Shown piece after piece: positions 8,751-17,325 of a DNA stretch of 64,000 nt (position 1 is its first letter; every line of letters starts with the position of its first letter). The translations under genes were made by a program, and so were the position numbers. The stretch is taken from assembly GCA_958428235.1 (NCBI GenBank), contig CAUAFG010000006.1:45785-109784 (forward strand). Reading direction: 5' to 3'. The stretch comes from Faeciplasma sp900553675. GTDB taxonomy: Bacteria; Bacillota; Clostridia; Oscillospirales; Ruminococcaceae. A model generated the notes under the pieces. The model worked only from the letters and a program-made list of their open reading frames with translations, did no database searches and was not told the DNA's origin.

Positions 8751-10226
8751 ATGAGCACAATTAAAATGACGGTTGATATTGAAAACAGGATTTCCAGAAT
8801 CAACAAGGAAATATACGGTCACTTTGCCGAGCATCTCGGAAGGTGCGTATACGGCGGGATTTACGTCGGCGAGGATTCGCCGATACCCAATATCCGCGGC
8901 TACAGAAAGGACGTTATCGAAGCCTTAAAGGCAATAAAGGTTCCGGTAATACGCTGGCCGGGTGGGTGCTTTGCCGATACATACCACTGGAAGGACGGCA
9001 TAGGCAGTAAAGCGGACAGAAAAAAGATAGTAAACGTCAACTGGGGAGGGGTCACCGAGGACAACTCCTTCGGCACGCATGAATTTCTTGATTTCTGCGA
9101 GCTCATAGGATGTGAAGCGTATGTTGCGCTGAATTTAGGTTCGGGAACGGTTCAGGAGGCTGCTGAATGGGCTGAATATATGACCTCGGACAGCGATAGC
9201 CCGATGACCGAGCTGAGAAAGAAAAACGGTCGCGAAAAGCCGTGGAAGGTAAAGTATTTCGGAATCGGAAACGAAAGCTGGGGCTGCGGAGGGTCGATGA
9301 ACGTTGATTTCTATTCAAATCTGTATAGGCAGTATCGCACCTTTGCTCAAGGCGCCGAGCAGCAGATAGCCTGCGGACCCAACGGCAACGACCTTTACTG
9401 GACCGAGGGCATGATGAAAAACGTCGGTCCATGGGCAATGCAGGGGCTGTCTCTGCACTATTATACCATCCCTAACGGCGGATGGAATTCACCAAAGGGT
9501 GATTCTGTGGATTTCAGCAAGGAGGAGTATTATAAGACCCTACAGCATACATGGTACATGGAGCGTATCCTAAAGGATCAGGAAGGCATTATGCAGCGAT
9601 ACGACGGCGACAATAAGATCGGTCTGATTGTCGATGAGTGGGGAATATGGACGGACGTAATAAAGGGCACAAATCCCGGCTTCCTGTATCAGCAGAATAC
9701 CATGCGCGACGCAATCATAGCTTCAATCAACCTCAATCTCTTCAACGAGCATTCCGAAAGGGTAAAGATGGCTAACATTGCGCAGATGGTAAATGTTCTT
9801 CAGGCGATACTTCTCACCGAGGGCGACAGGATGGTTAAAACCCCGACATATCACGTATTTGATATGTATAAGGAGCATATGGACGCCGAGCTGGTATATT
9901 CCCACTGTAAATGTTCAGAGCTTGATTCTGAGGACGGCAGATTTCCGGCGATATCTCAGTCGGCTTCGGTTGATGCCGAAGGCAAGCTGCACATTACAAT
10001 TTCCAATGCTTCTTTGGATGAAGATTTTGATATCGACTGCGTTATTCCACGTGCGGAATATAAAAACGTCTGCGCGAAAATCCTCACCGGAGAATATAAC
10101 GCCTTCAACGATTTTGACAAGCCCGACAATCTTACTCCGAAAGCCTGCAAGGACGTTAAGCTTAGCGGCGAAAAACTTACGATAAAGCTTCCCAAATGCT
10201 CGGTTGTTTCGGTTGAGCTTAGCTGA
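8751..10226 (+). CDS. Alpha-L-arabinofuranosidase, GH51
   Basis: A 491-residue cytoplasmic-type GH51 enzyme that removes terminal alpha-L-arabinofuranosyl groups from imported arabino-oligosaccharides. Visible family motifs are YGHFAEHLGRCVYGGI near the N-terminus, IRWPGGCFADTYHW, the acid/base glutamate in GIGNESWGCGG (about E175) and the nucleophile in IVDEWGIW (about E296). A C-terminal beta domain follows. ATGs lie at 8739 and 8751; GAGGGA precedes the second at a proper distance, so 8751 is preferred. It is the second gene of the GH31-GH51 operon. Confidence 0.92.
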   Translation: MSTIKMTVDIENRISRINKEIYGHFAEHLGRCVYGGIYVGEDSPIPNIRGYRKDVIEALKAIKVPVIRWPGGCFADTYHWKDGIGSKADRKKIVNVNWGGVTEDNSFGTHEFLDFCELIGCEAYVALNLGSGTVQEAAEWAEYMTSDSDSPMTELRKKNGREKPWKVKYFGIGNESWGCGGSMNVDFYSNLYRQYRTFAQGAEQQIACGPNGNDLYWTEGMMKNVGPWAMQGLSLHYYTIPNGGWNSPKGDSVDFSKEEYYKTLQHTWYMERILKDQEGIMQRYDGDNKIGLIVDEWGIWTDVIKGTNPGFLYQQNTMRDAIIASINLNLFNEHSERVKMANIAQMVNVLQAILLTEGDRMVKTPTYHVFDMYKEHMDAELVYSHCKCSELDSEDGRFPAISQSASVDAEGKLHITISNASLDEDFDIDCVIPRAEYKNVCAKILTGEYNAFNDFDKPDNLTPKACKDVKLSGEKLTIKLPKCSVVSVELS

Positions 10227-10257
10227 TCCGGCGCAAGGCGGGTGGGCTTTGAATTTA

Positions 10258-10490
10258 TTACATCTTTCTGAACTTTGCAGGGGATATTCCCTCGTGACGC
10301 TTGAATATTTTTTCAAAATAACTTGATGAACAAAATCCGAGTTCATAAGCAATGTCTTCAATTTTTCTGTCTGTTGATACAAGCAGCTCTTTAGCTGTAT
10401 GGATTCGTCTTTTCATGATATACTCAACAGGGCTGACGCCCATATTGTCTTTAAACAGCCTGCAAATATATTGTTTTGATACACGATCCC
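10258..10490 (-). pseudogene. AraC regulator, C-terminal fragment
   Basis: The frame ending at 10258 encodes an AraC double helix-turn-helix remnant: VSKQYICRLFKDNMGVSP, then IEDIAYELGFCSSSYFEKIF and GISPAKFRKM. Upstream the similarity fades near 10480-10500, where another frame, the truncated lipoprotein, takes over. The sensor half and a proper start are missing, so this is a broken gene. It cannot simply complete the AraC N-terminal fragment at 5095, because about 120 middle residues are absent from both. Confidence 0.75.
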
Positions 10491-11786
10491 CAAGACGTAG
10501 TTTGAAACAGGCATAAGTGCAATATCGCCGTTTTCGGCAATGCAGGCGTCCCCGATGTAGTCAAAGCAGCTCTCGTTAAAGCTTCTGACAACATCCGATT
10601 CAATCGGAGCGTATACATTCTTTTCCATCAGCTTTCTTGCCAGCGGAGAAGAGATGAAGTAGATGTCAACGTCGCTGTCTCCTGCAAGGATTTTCAGCGC
10701 GATTTCATCCTCGCTGAGGTCTGTATAGCTCAGCTCAGCGTCTGTGTACCGAGCCAAAGCGTCGATATCGATATGCGCAACAGCCTGCTTGTGCGGTGCG
10801 CATATCTTGACAAGACTTTTGCCCGAAAGCCCTGAGCTCGGGATATAAACCGACTCAATGCTTGCCGTATAGCCGTTGTAGTAGAAGATGTTGCCCTCTG
10901 AAAAAGCCACGCCGCTTTCAGAATATTCGCCCATGCCGTAAATTCCTGCGTCGGCAGAAATGGTGGAGATATCGCCTGTTATAAGCGATTTTCCGCACAA
11001 ATCTCCCATTCCGTTTGCATAGTAGAATACGCCGTCTTCAAGGACAAATCGGGGAGTGGTGCCGACATCGGTCATATCGCAGATGTAAATAGGTTCGCCC
11101 TCGGTGGGAATCTCATAAAGAGAATAGACGGTTTTGCGGTCAACGGTCTCTTTCGCGTAGACATACATAACTCCGCCCGCCGAACAGTAAAGCCGCTGTT
11201 CCGAGCCGAGACTGAGTTCGGTTGCCTTGCCGCTCGAAAGTTCAACCCGCATAAGCTTAACAGAAAACCTGTTATTCTCGTTATAGTGATGCAGCGTGAC
11301 AAGGGCAAAGTCGCTGTTAACAACGACGCAGTTTGCGCCAACGCCGTCCATCTTGTCACTTATCTGTGTTATCGTACCCTTTCTGCTGCTGTCAATCTTA
11401 TATAGATATCCGTTTGAAACGGCATAGATACATCCGTCATAGTAGTATGGAGCACTAAAGCCGGTGGTGTTCTGATATGTAAAATCCAGCTCGCCGCCTG
11501 AAAATCTGCATATCGAGTCGTTATATGAGGCATAGATATTCGTGTACTTTCCAATTGAGAAGTTGGTAAAATCAGCCGGTATGGACACAATATTCTCGCG
11601 GTATGATTCGGTGTCGCATATCTCGGTGTAGCCGCTGTAGGGCTTGTCTCCGCCCGCGCATGAGGTTAAAAGACCTAAGACGAGCATTATGGCAAGCAGG
11701 CTTGAAAACAGTTTTTTCCAGATTGTGCTTGTTTGTTTAGCAAGCGTAATACTGACATCACAAGCAATATAGAAAAAGCATAGCAT
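10413..11786 (-). pseudogene. Truncated sugar-binding lipoprotein, fused out of frame to the AraC fragment
   Basis: An open frame of 457 codons. It has a lipoprotein signal (WKKLFSSLLAIMLVLGLLTSC), about 250 residues rich in Tyr/Gly/Ser that look like a beta-propeller-type region, then the beginning of an extracellular solute-binding domain (ILAGDSDVDIYFISSP). It ends abruptly after MPVSNYVLGIVY, where the DNA becomes AraC coding sequence read in the wrong frame. The start is also odd: about 28 residues precede the Lys-Lys that normally opens a signal peptide. Both ends may therefore be rearrangement points. It is probably non-functional as a binding protein. Confidence 0.6.
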
Positions 11787-12277
11787 TGAGTTTTACTTTT
11801 TGCAAGGCAGAAAAGGTCAACAAAGTATTGCAGTTAAAGGCTTTTCAGACAATTATCTCTCATACTGCATAATGCAAAACCGAACAAATGAGTTTCGGTT
11901 TATTTGCCCTTAAATTTCTTTGTATTTTACAGACAATCAAAACAACTTTATACTATTCTATTACTGTTTATTTAAGAGGTATTATCAGAAGTTCCCAGAT
12001 AATCCAGAATTGATTTTTAGTAATAGGATATATAAATATAGGTTAATCCATTAAAATCAATCTGGGGTTAATCTGGTTAATCTGAGGATTATATATAAAA
12101 TGAACCTAAAAGAAATTGTCGGAATAATAAGGAAAAAAGTTTATTCTACCTATGTACTTTCAGAAAATAATGTGGTATAATATATACAGGTCAGAAAAGA
12201 CCAGTTAATTTAATATTTTGAATGCTTAGAGAAGCAAAGTTACCTTTAGACGAGGTTTAACTGGCTTCTCTTTTTTA
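11787..12277. other. AT-rich gene-free stretch at the left side of the replicon remnant
   Basis: About 490 AT-rich bases. They hold a terminator-like hairpin (AAACCGAA 11877-11884 / TTCGGTTT 11894-11901), a long imperfect inverted repeat at 11995-12076, a TATAAT at 12176-12181 and a small GGTC/GACC hairpin near 12189-12202. A 12-codon ORF starts at 12222 and could be a leader peptide. The content fits an origin or control region of a small replicon. Confidence 0.4.
11995..12076. repeat. Long imperfect inverted repeat
   Basis: The left arm at 11995-12018 (CCAGATAATCCAGAATTGAT...) pairs with the right arm at 12052-12076 (...ATCAATCTGGGGTTAATCTGG) over about 24 bases with a few mismatches and a loop of about 33 bases. 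A GTTAATCT direct repeat overlaps the right arm. It could be a replication origin or regulatory hairpin. Confidence 0.5.
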
Positions 12278-12607
12278 TTGCCTAAAAACAAAACGAAAGG
12301 AACAAGGAAAAAGGATAACAAAACAAATAAGCATGAATTTGCGTGTAATGCTGGTAAGGTTACTGAGTACGAAGTAAAGGAACATATTGACACTATCATG
12401 GTGGGCTTTCGTGGATTCTCAAAGGAAGTGTCGATTGTAAAGTGGAACGACAAGAAGCCTGTGTTTGATATTAGAGCATGGCGAGTATCTGACAGAGACG
12501 GATTGCAATATCCTTTGCGTGGTATCACTTTCTCTAAGGAAGAGTTTATCAAGTTAAGGGAAATCTTGAACAGCATTGATGTGAATTGCATTGATGAATA
12601 TATGTGA
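12278..12607 (+). CDS. PC4/YdbC-type ssDNA-binding protein
   Basis: A protein of about 109 residues with a basic N-terminal tail (PKNKTKGTRKKDNK). The C-terminal half has the signature of the transcriptional coactivator p15/PC4 fold: VSIVKWNDKKPVFDIRAW followed by GITFSKEEFIKLREIL. Bacterial and phage members bind single-stranded DNA as dimers. No ATG precedes the conserved part in frame; TTG 12278 is the likely start, without a clear ribosome site. It lies upstream of a replication initiator, which suggests an ssDNA-protecting role in replication of a small element. Confidence 0.65.
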   Translation: MPKNKTKGTRKKDNKTNKHEFACNAGKVTEYEVKEHIDTIMVGFRGFSKEVSIVKWNDKKPVFDIRAWRVSDRDGLQYPLRGITFSKEEFIKLREILNSIDVNCIDEYM

Positions 12608-12630
12608 GCAAAGAATGTGAGGTATTGAAT

Positions 12631-12756
12631 ATGAACGGAGCAAAGACTGACGAAAGAAATTATTATGCTGAAAGCTACATTGCTTTAATCGAAGCAATTA
12701 TCAAGGAAACAGCTTCAATAATCAAAGACATAAAGAAAGCAATGGGCGAGGTGTGA
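12631..12756 (+). CDS. Small 41-residue protein of the replicon remnant
   Basis: ATG 12631 opens a 41-codon frame that reads as one amphipathic helix (YIALIEAIIKETASIIKDIK). GTGAGGT lies upstream at a reasonable distance. It ends in GTGTGA two bases before the replication gene start, consistent with translational coupling. No family recognised. Confidence 0.5.
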   Translation: MNGAKTDERNYYAESYIALIEAIIKETASIIKDIKKAMGEV

Positions 12757-12758
12757 AA

Positions 12759-13502
12759 ATGGGAAAGAAAAAACTACAAGGTGCAGACGGAATGAATTTT
12801 CAACTGCAACTTACAATAAAAGGCTTAGAGAGCATAAATCTTCCAGAGGAAAATCTTACGAATGAATCTGGAAATGACATAATGAAAATATCTTGTTGGG
12901 GTGGCAAACTGTCTGCTTATGTGAATTTGCCTAACGCAATCAGGCCAAACAATGTGCAGCCATTTCAACTATCTGATTGTATTAAAATCGAATTGGTAAG
13001 AAACCAAGTCATTGAGCACATGAGGTCATATTTGCAAAAGCACTTAAAGGATAAGTATTCTGATGAATTTCTCTCAATGATGAGTGTCACAAAAATGGAG
13101 TGCAATCTAACGATAAAATGCGTTGGGGATTGTAAGCCAAAGGATGTGATTAGATTGTTTGAAAGGTCATTTGCAAAGGTTACTGTTTATAAGGAAACCG
13201 ACCCAAACGGAAAAACACACAGGAAACCAGAACGAGGAATCACAACAACCAAGCCCCATGAATGGGTGTTAAAGGTGTATGACAAAACCTTTCAGCAAAG
13301 GCAAGCAGGCAATCTTAAGGTTGAGTCAAATCTGATTCGTGTGGAATTGGTGTTCCTAGACAGAATGCTTGACCGTATGTATTCAAGCAAGAAATCATTA
13401 GAGGACATTCTCACAAGGAAAGCAATCAAAACGCTGATTGACCAGTACCAAGAAACCTTTGACGAGATATGCAAAAAGAATATTACGCCTAGAAGTCCTT
13501 GA
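12759..13502 (+). CDS. Gene II/X-like phage/plasmid replication initiator, C-terminally truncated
   Basis: A 247-residue protein resembling initiators of filamentous phages and ssDNA plasmids (gene II/X family). The clearest part is WVLKVYDKTFQQRQAG followed by LIRVELVFLDRML. Family members nick the origin through a tyrosine and are usually over 300 residues. This one stops at 13502, exactly where the opposing Rgg-like gene is also cut, so the C-terminus is probably lost. GAGGTG before ATG 12759 supports the start. Base composition is more AT-rich than the neighbouring chromosomal genes. The family call is moderate and based on a few motifs. Confidence 0.55.
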   Translation: MGKKKLQGADGMNFQLQLTIKGLESINLPEENLTNESGNDIMKISCWGGKLSAYVNLPNAIRPNNVQPFQLSDCIKIELVRNQVIEHMRSYLQKHLKDKYSDEFLSMMSVTKMECNLTIKCVGDCKPKDVIRLFERSFAKVTVYKETDPNGKTHRKPERGITTTKPHEWVLKVYDKTFQQRQAGNLKVESNLIRVELVFLDRMLDRMYSSKKSLEDILTRKAIKTLIDQYQETFDEICKKNITPRSP

Positions 13503-14064
13503 TACAATAAAGCATATCAATAGCAGTTTTTAAGTCGTCCAAATGAGCATACCTGATAGCAATGTTGTTTAATAGTAAAATTTCTTCGTATGTAAACAGC
13601 TTAGGTAGGTTAACCTTTGAGTATTGCTTATGGGTAAGCCTTAATGCCGCTTCAAGCCGTTCAAGTGCTTCATTATCATCATACTCTTTATCTCTGATTT
13701 TCAGCAGAATATCAATTGTTTCAAAGGTTTGCCTGTCAAACGGAGAGAGTTTGGATATCTGATCCTTGTTTTCTCGAAGAATCTTTTTGGCTTCATCATA
13801 ATTTTCCTGAATATATGCCTGCCGGATATCAAATCTCAGTTGGCTGATAATAAACTGCTCGCTATTAACCAATAAAAACATTTCACTGCCCGACAGACCA
13901 AGCCGCTGCAGAATCTGAATCAACGTATAGTCATGCGGAAACTGATCGCCCCTTTCTATCCTCGACAACGTCATCACCGAGCATATGCCGTCGGCAAGCT
14001 CATCTTGCGTTATTCCAAGTACTTTGCGTCTGTTCTTTATGTATTCGCCTATGTTATAAATCAT
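13489..14064 (-). CDS. Rgg/GadR-type XRE transcriptional regulator, truncated
   Basis: An N-terminal XRE helix-turn-helix (IGEYIKNRRKVLGITQDELA, SVMTLSRIERGDQFP) is followed by TPR-like helices as in Rgg/PlcR/GadR peptide-responsive regulators. Those proteins are about 280-300 residues; this one stops after 191 at AIDMLYCIKDF, mid-repeat. Its 3' end overlaps the truncated replication gene by 14 bases, so both were cut at one junction near 13490-13505. The ATG at 14064 follows AAAGGAGG. The DNA-binding half may still be made. Confidence 0.7.
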   Translation of the reverse strand: MIYNIGEYIKNRRKVLGITQDELADGICSVMTLSRIERGDQFPHDYTLIQILQRLGLSGSEMFLLVNSEQFIISQLRFDIRQAYIQENYDEAKKILRENKDQISKLSPFDRQTFETIDILLKIRDKEYDDNEALERLEAALRLTHKQYSKVNLPKLFTYEEILLLNNIAIRYAHLDDLKTAIDMLYCIKDF

Positions 14065-14200
14065 TTTGATCCTCCTTTCGGGTAGATATAGGACTGTGTA
14101 TCTGTTGATTATATAATACACTATGCCGGTAACAAAATCAAGAAGTATGAAAACGTTGCTTTACAAATTGATTGAGGGTATACACTTTTTGCAAAGCAGT

Positions 14201-14248
14201 ATAAAACGCCCGCCGCAAAATCACCAATCAAGCGATTCTGCGGCGGGC
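14201..14248 (-). terminator. Terminator after dapB
   Basis: A perfect 10-bp GC stem (GCCCGCCGCA 14208-14217 / TGCGGCGGGC 14239-14248), followed on the minus strand by GTTTTAT. It lies 20 bases past the dapB stop codon. Confidence 0.85.
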
Positions 14249-14268
14249 ACTATAATATCATGAAAAAA

Positions 14269-15018
14269 TCAAATCATATCCGCCATGGAATAAAGTCCCG
14301 CGGGCTTACTAGCAACAAATACTGCCGCGTTGACCGCTCCCACTGCGAAAACTTCCTTTGAAGCCGCGGAGTGGGAAAGGGTAATAACCTCGTCTCTTCC
14401 GGCAAAGATTATCTCATGCTCTCCGACGATGGTTCCGCCTCTGACAGAATGAATGCCGATTTCTGCCTTGTCGCGCTTTTTGCGGACGCTGTGACGGTCG
14501 TAAACGTAGGAATACTTGTATCCCGAAGCCTCGTTTATCGATTCTGCAAGCATAAGCGCAGTACCGCTGGGGGCGTCAATTTTCTGGTTGTGGTGCTTTT
14601 CAATGATTTCAACGTCGTACTGATCGCCCAGAACCGACACCGCTTTTTTTGCAAGCTCACGCATGAGATTAATGCCTATTGACATATTTGCGGTGAAGAA
14701 TATCGGTATTTCGCTTGCCGCCGACTTGATTTTTGCGGTTTCCTCGTCGCTGTAGCCGGTGGAAGCAAGCACCAGCGCCACGCCGTTGGTCTTTGCATAG
14801 TCCAAAAGACCGTTAAGAGCGGAGGGGTGGGAGAAGTCGATAATAACGTCCGGCTTGCAGCTGAGCTCGGAAGGCTTAGAAACCACTGTAAAGTCAGAAT
14901 ACTTTTCACATACCTTGTCGATTCCCGCAATAACCTTTGTGTCGCTTCGGTTGGATATGATGTCGTTTATAACCCTGCCCATCTTGCCGCAGCAGCCGCT
15001 TATTACAACGTTTGTCAT
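14269..15018 (-). CDS. dapB: 4-hydroxy-tetrahydrodipicolinate reductase
   Basis: A 249-residue cytosolic enzyme, typical DapB length, that reduces the DapA product with NAD(P)H on the way to diaminopimelate and lysine. It shows the Rossmann motif VVISGCCGKMGRVI at the N-terminus, DFSHPSAL, and the signature EKHHNQKIDAPSGTAL with catalytic His/Lys. It is the last gene of asd-dapA-dapB, 63 bases after dapA, and is followed by a strong terminator. Confidence 0.95.
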   Translation of the reverse strand: MTNVVISGCCGKMGRVINDIISNRSDTKVIAGIDKVCEKYSDFTVVSKPSELSCKPDVIIDFSHPSALNGLLDYAKTNGVALVLASTGYSDEETAKIKSAASEIPIFFTANMSIGINLMRELAKKAVSVLGDQYDVEIIEKHHNQKIDAPSGTALMLAESINEASGYKYSYVYDRHSVRKKRDKAEIGIHSVRGGTIVGEHEIIFAGRDEVITLSHSAASKEVFAVGAVNAAVFVASKPAGLYSMADMI

Positions 15019-15081
15019 AGCTTAATGACCGTCCTTTGCTTTTATATATTGTAGCTATTCTATAATGCCTGTAAATGACAT

Positions 15082-15972
15082 TTACTTTACAATGCCATGC
15101 TTTTCAAGAACAACTCTGAGTGCCGTTTGGAGTTCCTCTGAAAGCCTTGTAAGCGGCAGACGAAGGTTTGCCTCACATATCCCTGCCATGTCCAAAGCTT
15201 CCTTTATAGGTATAGGATTGACCTCGCAGAACAAAACGTCGGTCAGGTCGTAGTACTCTCTTGCAAGCTTAGCCGCAGAGCCGAAATCGCCGTCAAGACA
15301 GTGTTGGCATATTTCGTGAGTAATCCTCGGCAGGATATTAGAAAGCACCGAAATAACGCCCTTTGCACCTATTGACATCAGCGGGACAATCAGATCGTCG
15401 TTGCCGCTGTAAACCGGCAGATCGTCTCCACAGGTCGAGACTATTCCCGTTGCCGCGCCGACGTTTCCGCTTGCTTCCTTAACGCCCATTATCTGCGGGT
15501 GCTGGCTGAGTATCTTGTAGCTGTCAAGACTGATGTTGAACCCTGTCCTCGACGGCACGTTGTATATTATCGCCGGAAGGGAAGTCTGCGATAGGATTCT
15601 CTCGTAATGCTTTATGATGCCTGCCTGAGTGCATTTGTTGTAGTAGGGGGTCACCAAAAGCAAGCCGTCTGCGCCGAAATCCTCCGCCGCCTTTGATGTG
15701 CTAATGCAGTATTCGGTGTCGTTCGAGCCGGTCGAGCATATAACGGGCACTCTGCCTTTTGCGGTGTCGACGGCGCACTTCATAAGCGAGCGATGTTCCT
15801 CGGCGGAAAGCACAGCGTTCTCGCCGGTAGTTCCCACCGCAACAAGAGCGTCTATGCCCTCACTGATTCCGAACTCTATCAGCTCTTTGTACTTCTCAAG
15901 ATTCAATGAACCGTCCTTGTTCATGGGCGAAACCAAAGCCGTCGCCGCGCCGGTAAACAGTAGCTTTTTCAT
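15082..15972 (-). CDS. dapA: 4-hydroxy-tetrahydrodipicolinate synthase
   Basis: Condenses aspartate semialdehyde with pyruvate, the first committed step of diaminopimelate/lysine synthesis. A TIM barrel of about 296 residues with the family motifs VGTTGENAVLS, YNVPSRTGFN (catalytic Tyr) and GVKEASGNVG (Schiff-base Lys). ATGs occur at 15981 and 15972; AGGAAAGG abuts the first and is nine bases from the second, so 15972 is preferred. Middle gene of the asd-dapA-dapB operon. Confidence 0.95.
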   Translation of the reverse strand: MKKLLFTGAATALVSPMNKDGSLNLEKYKELIEFGISEGIDALVAVGTTGENAVLSAEEHRSLMKCAVDTAKGRVPVICSTGSNDTEYCISTSKAAEDFGADGLLLVTPYYNKCTQAGIIKHYERILSQTSLPAIIYNVPSRTGFNISLDSYKILSQHPQIMGVKEASGNVGAATGIVSTCGDDLPVYSGNDDLIVPLMSIGAKGVISVLSNILPRITHEICQHCLDGDFGSAAKLAREYYDLTDVLFCEVNPIPIKEALDMAGICEANLRLPLTRLSEELQTALRVVLEKHGIVK

Positions 15973-16028
15973 GTCGGTCATCCTTTCCTAAGAATATGTT
16001 AAGATTTTGTCAGCGAAACAAAACTGAA

Positions 16029-17108
16029 TTAGTCGAAATATCCCTTTGCCGCTAAAAGCTCTGCCAGAAGAACTCCGCCGCCGGCAGCACCTCTTAAGGT
16101 GTTGTGCGAGAGGCAGACGAACTTGTAGTCGTACTGGGTGTCCTCACGCAGACGACCGATGGATATTGCCATGCCGCCCTCTAAGTTGCGGTCGAGCTTA
16201 GCCTGCGGGCGGTTATCCTCTTCAAAGTAGTTAAGGAACTGCTTGGGAGCGGAGGGAAGCTTCAATTCCTGCGGAACTCCCGCAAATTCCTTCCACGCCG
16301 CAAGTATCTCTTCCTTGCTTGGCTTATTCTCAAAGCTTACGAATACCGCGGCGGTGTGACCGTCAGAAACAGGAACTCTTAAGCACTGAGTGGTGATAGC
16401 GGGTGAGTCGGCAGTTTTGATAACGTTGTCCTCAATGTGTCCCCATACCTTAAGCGGCTCTTTTTCGGACTTTTCCTCCTCACCGCCGATGTAGGGGATG
16501 AGGTTGTCGACCATCTCCGGCCAGGTTTCAAAGGTCTTTGCCGCGCCGGAAATTGCCTGATATGTACAAGCCAGAACCTTGGTGATTCCGTATTTTCTTA
16601 ACGGATGAAGCGCGGGAACATAGCTCTGAATCGAGCAGTTTGATTTAACCGCAATAAATCCGCGCTTGGTGCCAAGACGCTTGCGCTGAGCCTTTATAAT
16701 TTCGATATGCTCCGGGTTCAGCTCCGGAACTACCATGGGAACATCAGGAGTGAAGCGGTTTGCGGAGTTGTTCGAGATGATCGGACATTCCAGCTTTGCA
16801 TAAGCCTCCTCAAGGGCAAGTATCTGATCCTTTTTCATGTCGACAGCGCAGAAGCAGAAATCTACCATACCCGCGATTTTTTCCTTGTCAGCCTCAGCGT
16901 CCATCACAATAATGTTCTTAACGCTTTCGGGGATAGGTGAAGTCATCGCCCACTTTGCGCCGACAGCCTCGGCGTAAGGCTTTCCTGCCGAGCGGGGAGA
17001 AGCTGCCAGAGCCTTGATTTTAAACCACGGATGGTTTGCAAGCAGAAGAATAAATCTCTGACCCACCATTCCGGTTGCACCTATAACGCCCACATTGTAA
17101 GTTTTCAT
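16029..17108 (-). CDS. asd: Aspartate-semialdehyde dehydrogenase
   Basis: A 359-residue NADPH-dependent enzyme converting aspartyl phosphate to aspartate semialdehyde. It has an N-terminal Rossmann motif (VGVIGATGMVGQRF), the catalytic cysteine in VKSNCSIQSY and a C-terminal domain with GGMAISIGRLRED. The length and motifs place it in the archaeal/fungal-like Asd class found in some Clostridia. First gene of asd-dapA-dapB. A consensus promoter lies upstream and no lysine riboswitch fits in the leader. Confidence 0.93.
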   Translation of the reverse strand: MKTYNVGVIGATGMVGQRFILLLANHPWFKIKALAASPRSAGKPYAEAVGAKWAMTSPIPESVKNIIVMDAEADKEKIAGMVDFCFCAVDMKKDQILALEEAYAKLECPIISNNSANRFTPDVPMVVPELNPEHIEIIKAQRKRLGTKRGFIAVKSNCSIQSYVPALHPLRKYGITKVLACTYQAISGAAKTFETWPEMVDNLIPYIGGEEEKSEKEPLKVWGHIEDNVIKTADSPAITTQCLRVPVSDGHTAAVFVSFENKPSKEEILAAWKEFAGVPQELKLPSAPKQFLNYFEEDNRPQAKLDRNLEGGMAISIGRLREDTQYDYKFVCLSHNTLRGAAGGGVLLAELLAAKGYFD

Positions 17109-17241
17109 GTTGTTATCTTTCCTTTCGATAATGTTTTTAATTCTAAGCCGAAAAACAGTTGAAAAACTGATAATTTTGTTTTATAATATCAGATAGCCTA
17201 TGAAGAAAACTTTTTCGACCTCAATAAATACATACACTTAC

Positions 17242-17270
17242 ATTATATCATGTCAGCCCGAAACAGTCAA
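17242..17270 (-). promoter_or_regulatory. Promoter of asd-dapA-dapB
   Basis: Minus strand: TTGACT (17265-17270), a 17-nt spacer and TATAAT (17242-17247), about 134 bases before the asd start. The leader is too short for a lysine riboswitch plus expression platform. Confidence 0.82.
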
Positions 17271-17325
17271 CCGAAAAAAGAGTTTATCACATTAAATCCT
17301 TAAAAGATTGGAGATTTTTACTTAA

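Noticed and set aside
5226..10490. A clean inversion that would restore one intact AraC gene
   Set aside because: The two AraC pieces together lack about 120 middle residues, and no inverted repeat was found at the two breakpoints, so a simple invertible switch is not supported.
11787..14268. XerCD dif-type attachment site for a filamentous phage
   Set aside because: No 28-base dif-like sequence with two half-sites was recognised; only the 16-base direct motif was found.
17109..17325. Lysine riboswitch before asd
   Set aside because: A strong promoter leaves a leader of about 130 bases with no lysine-box motifs visible.
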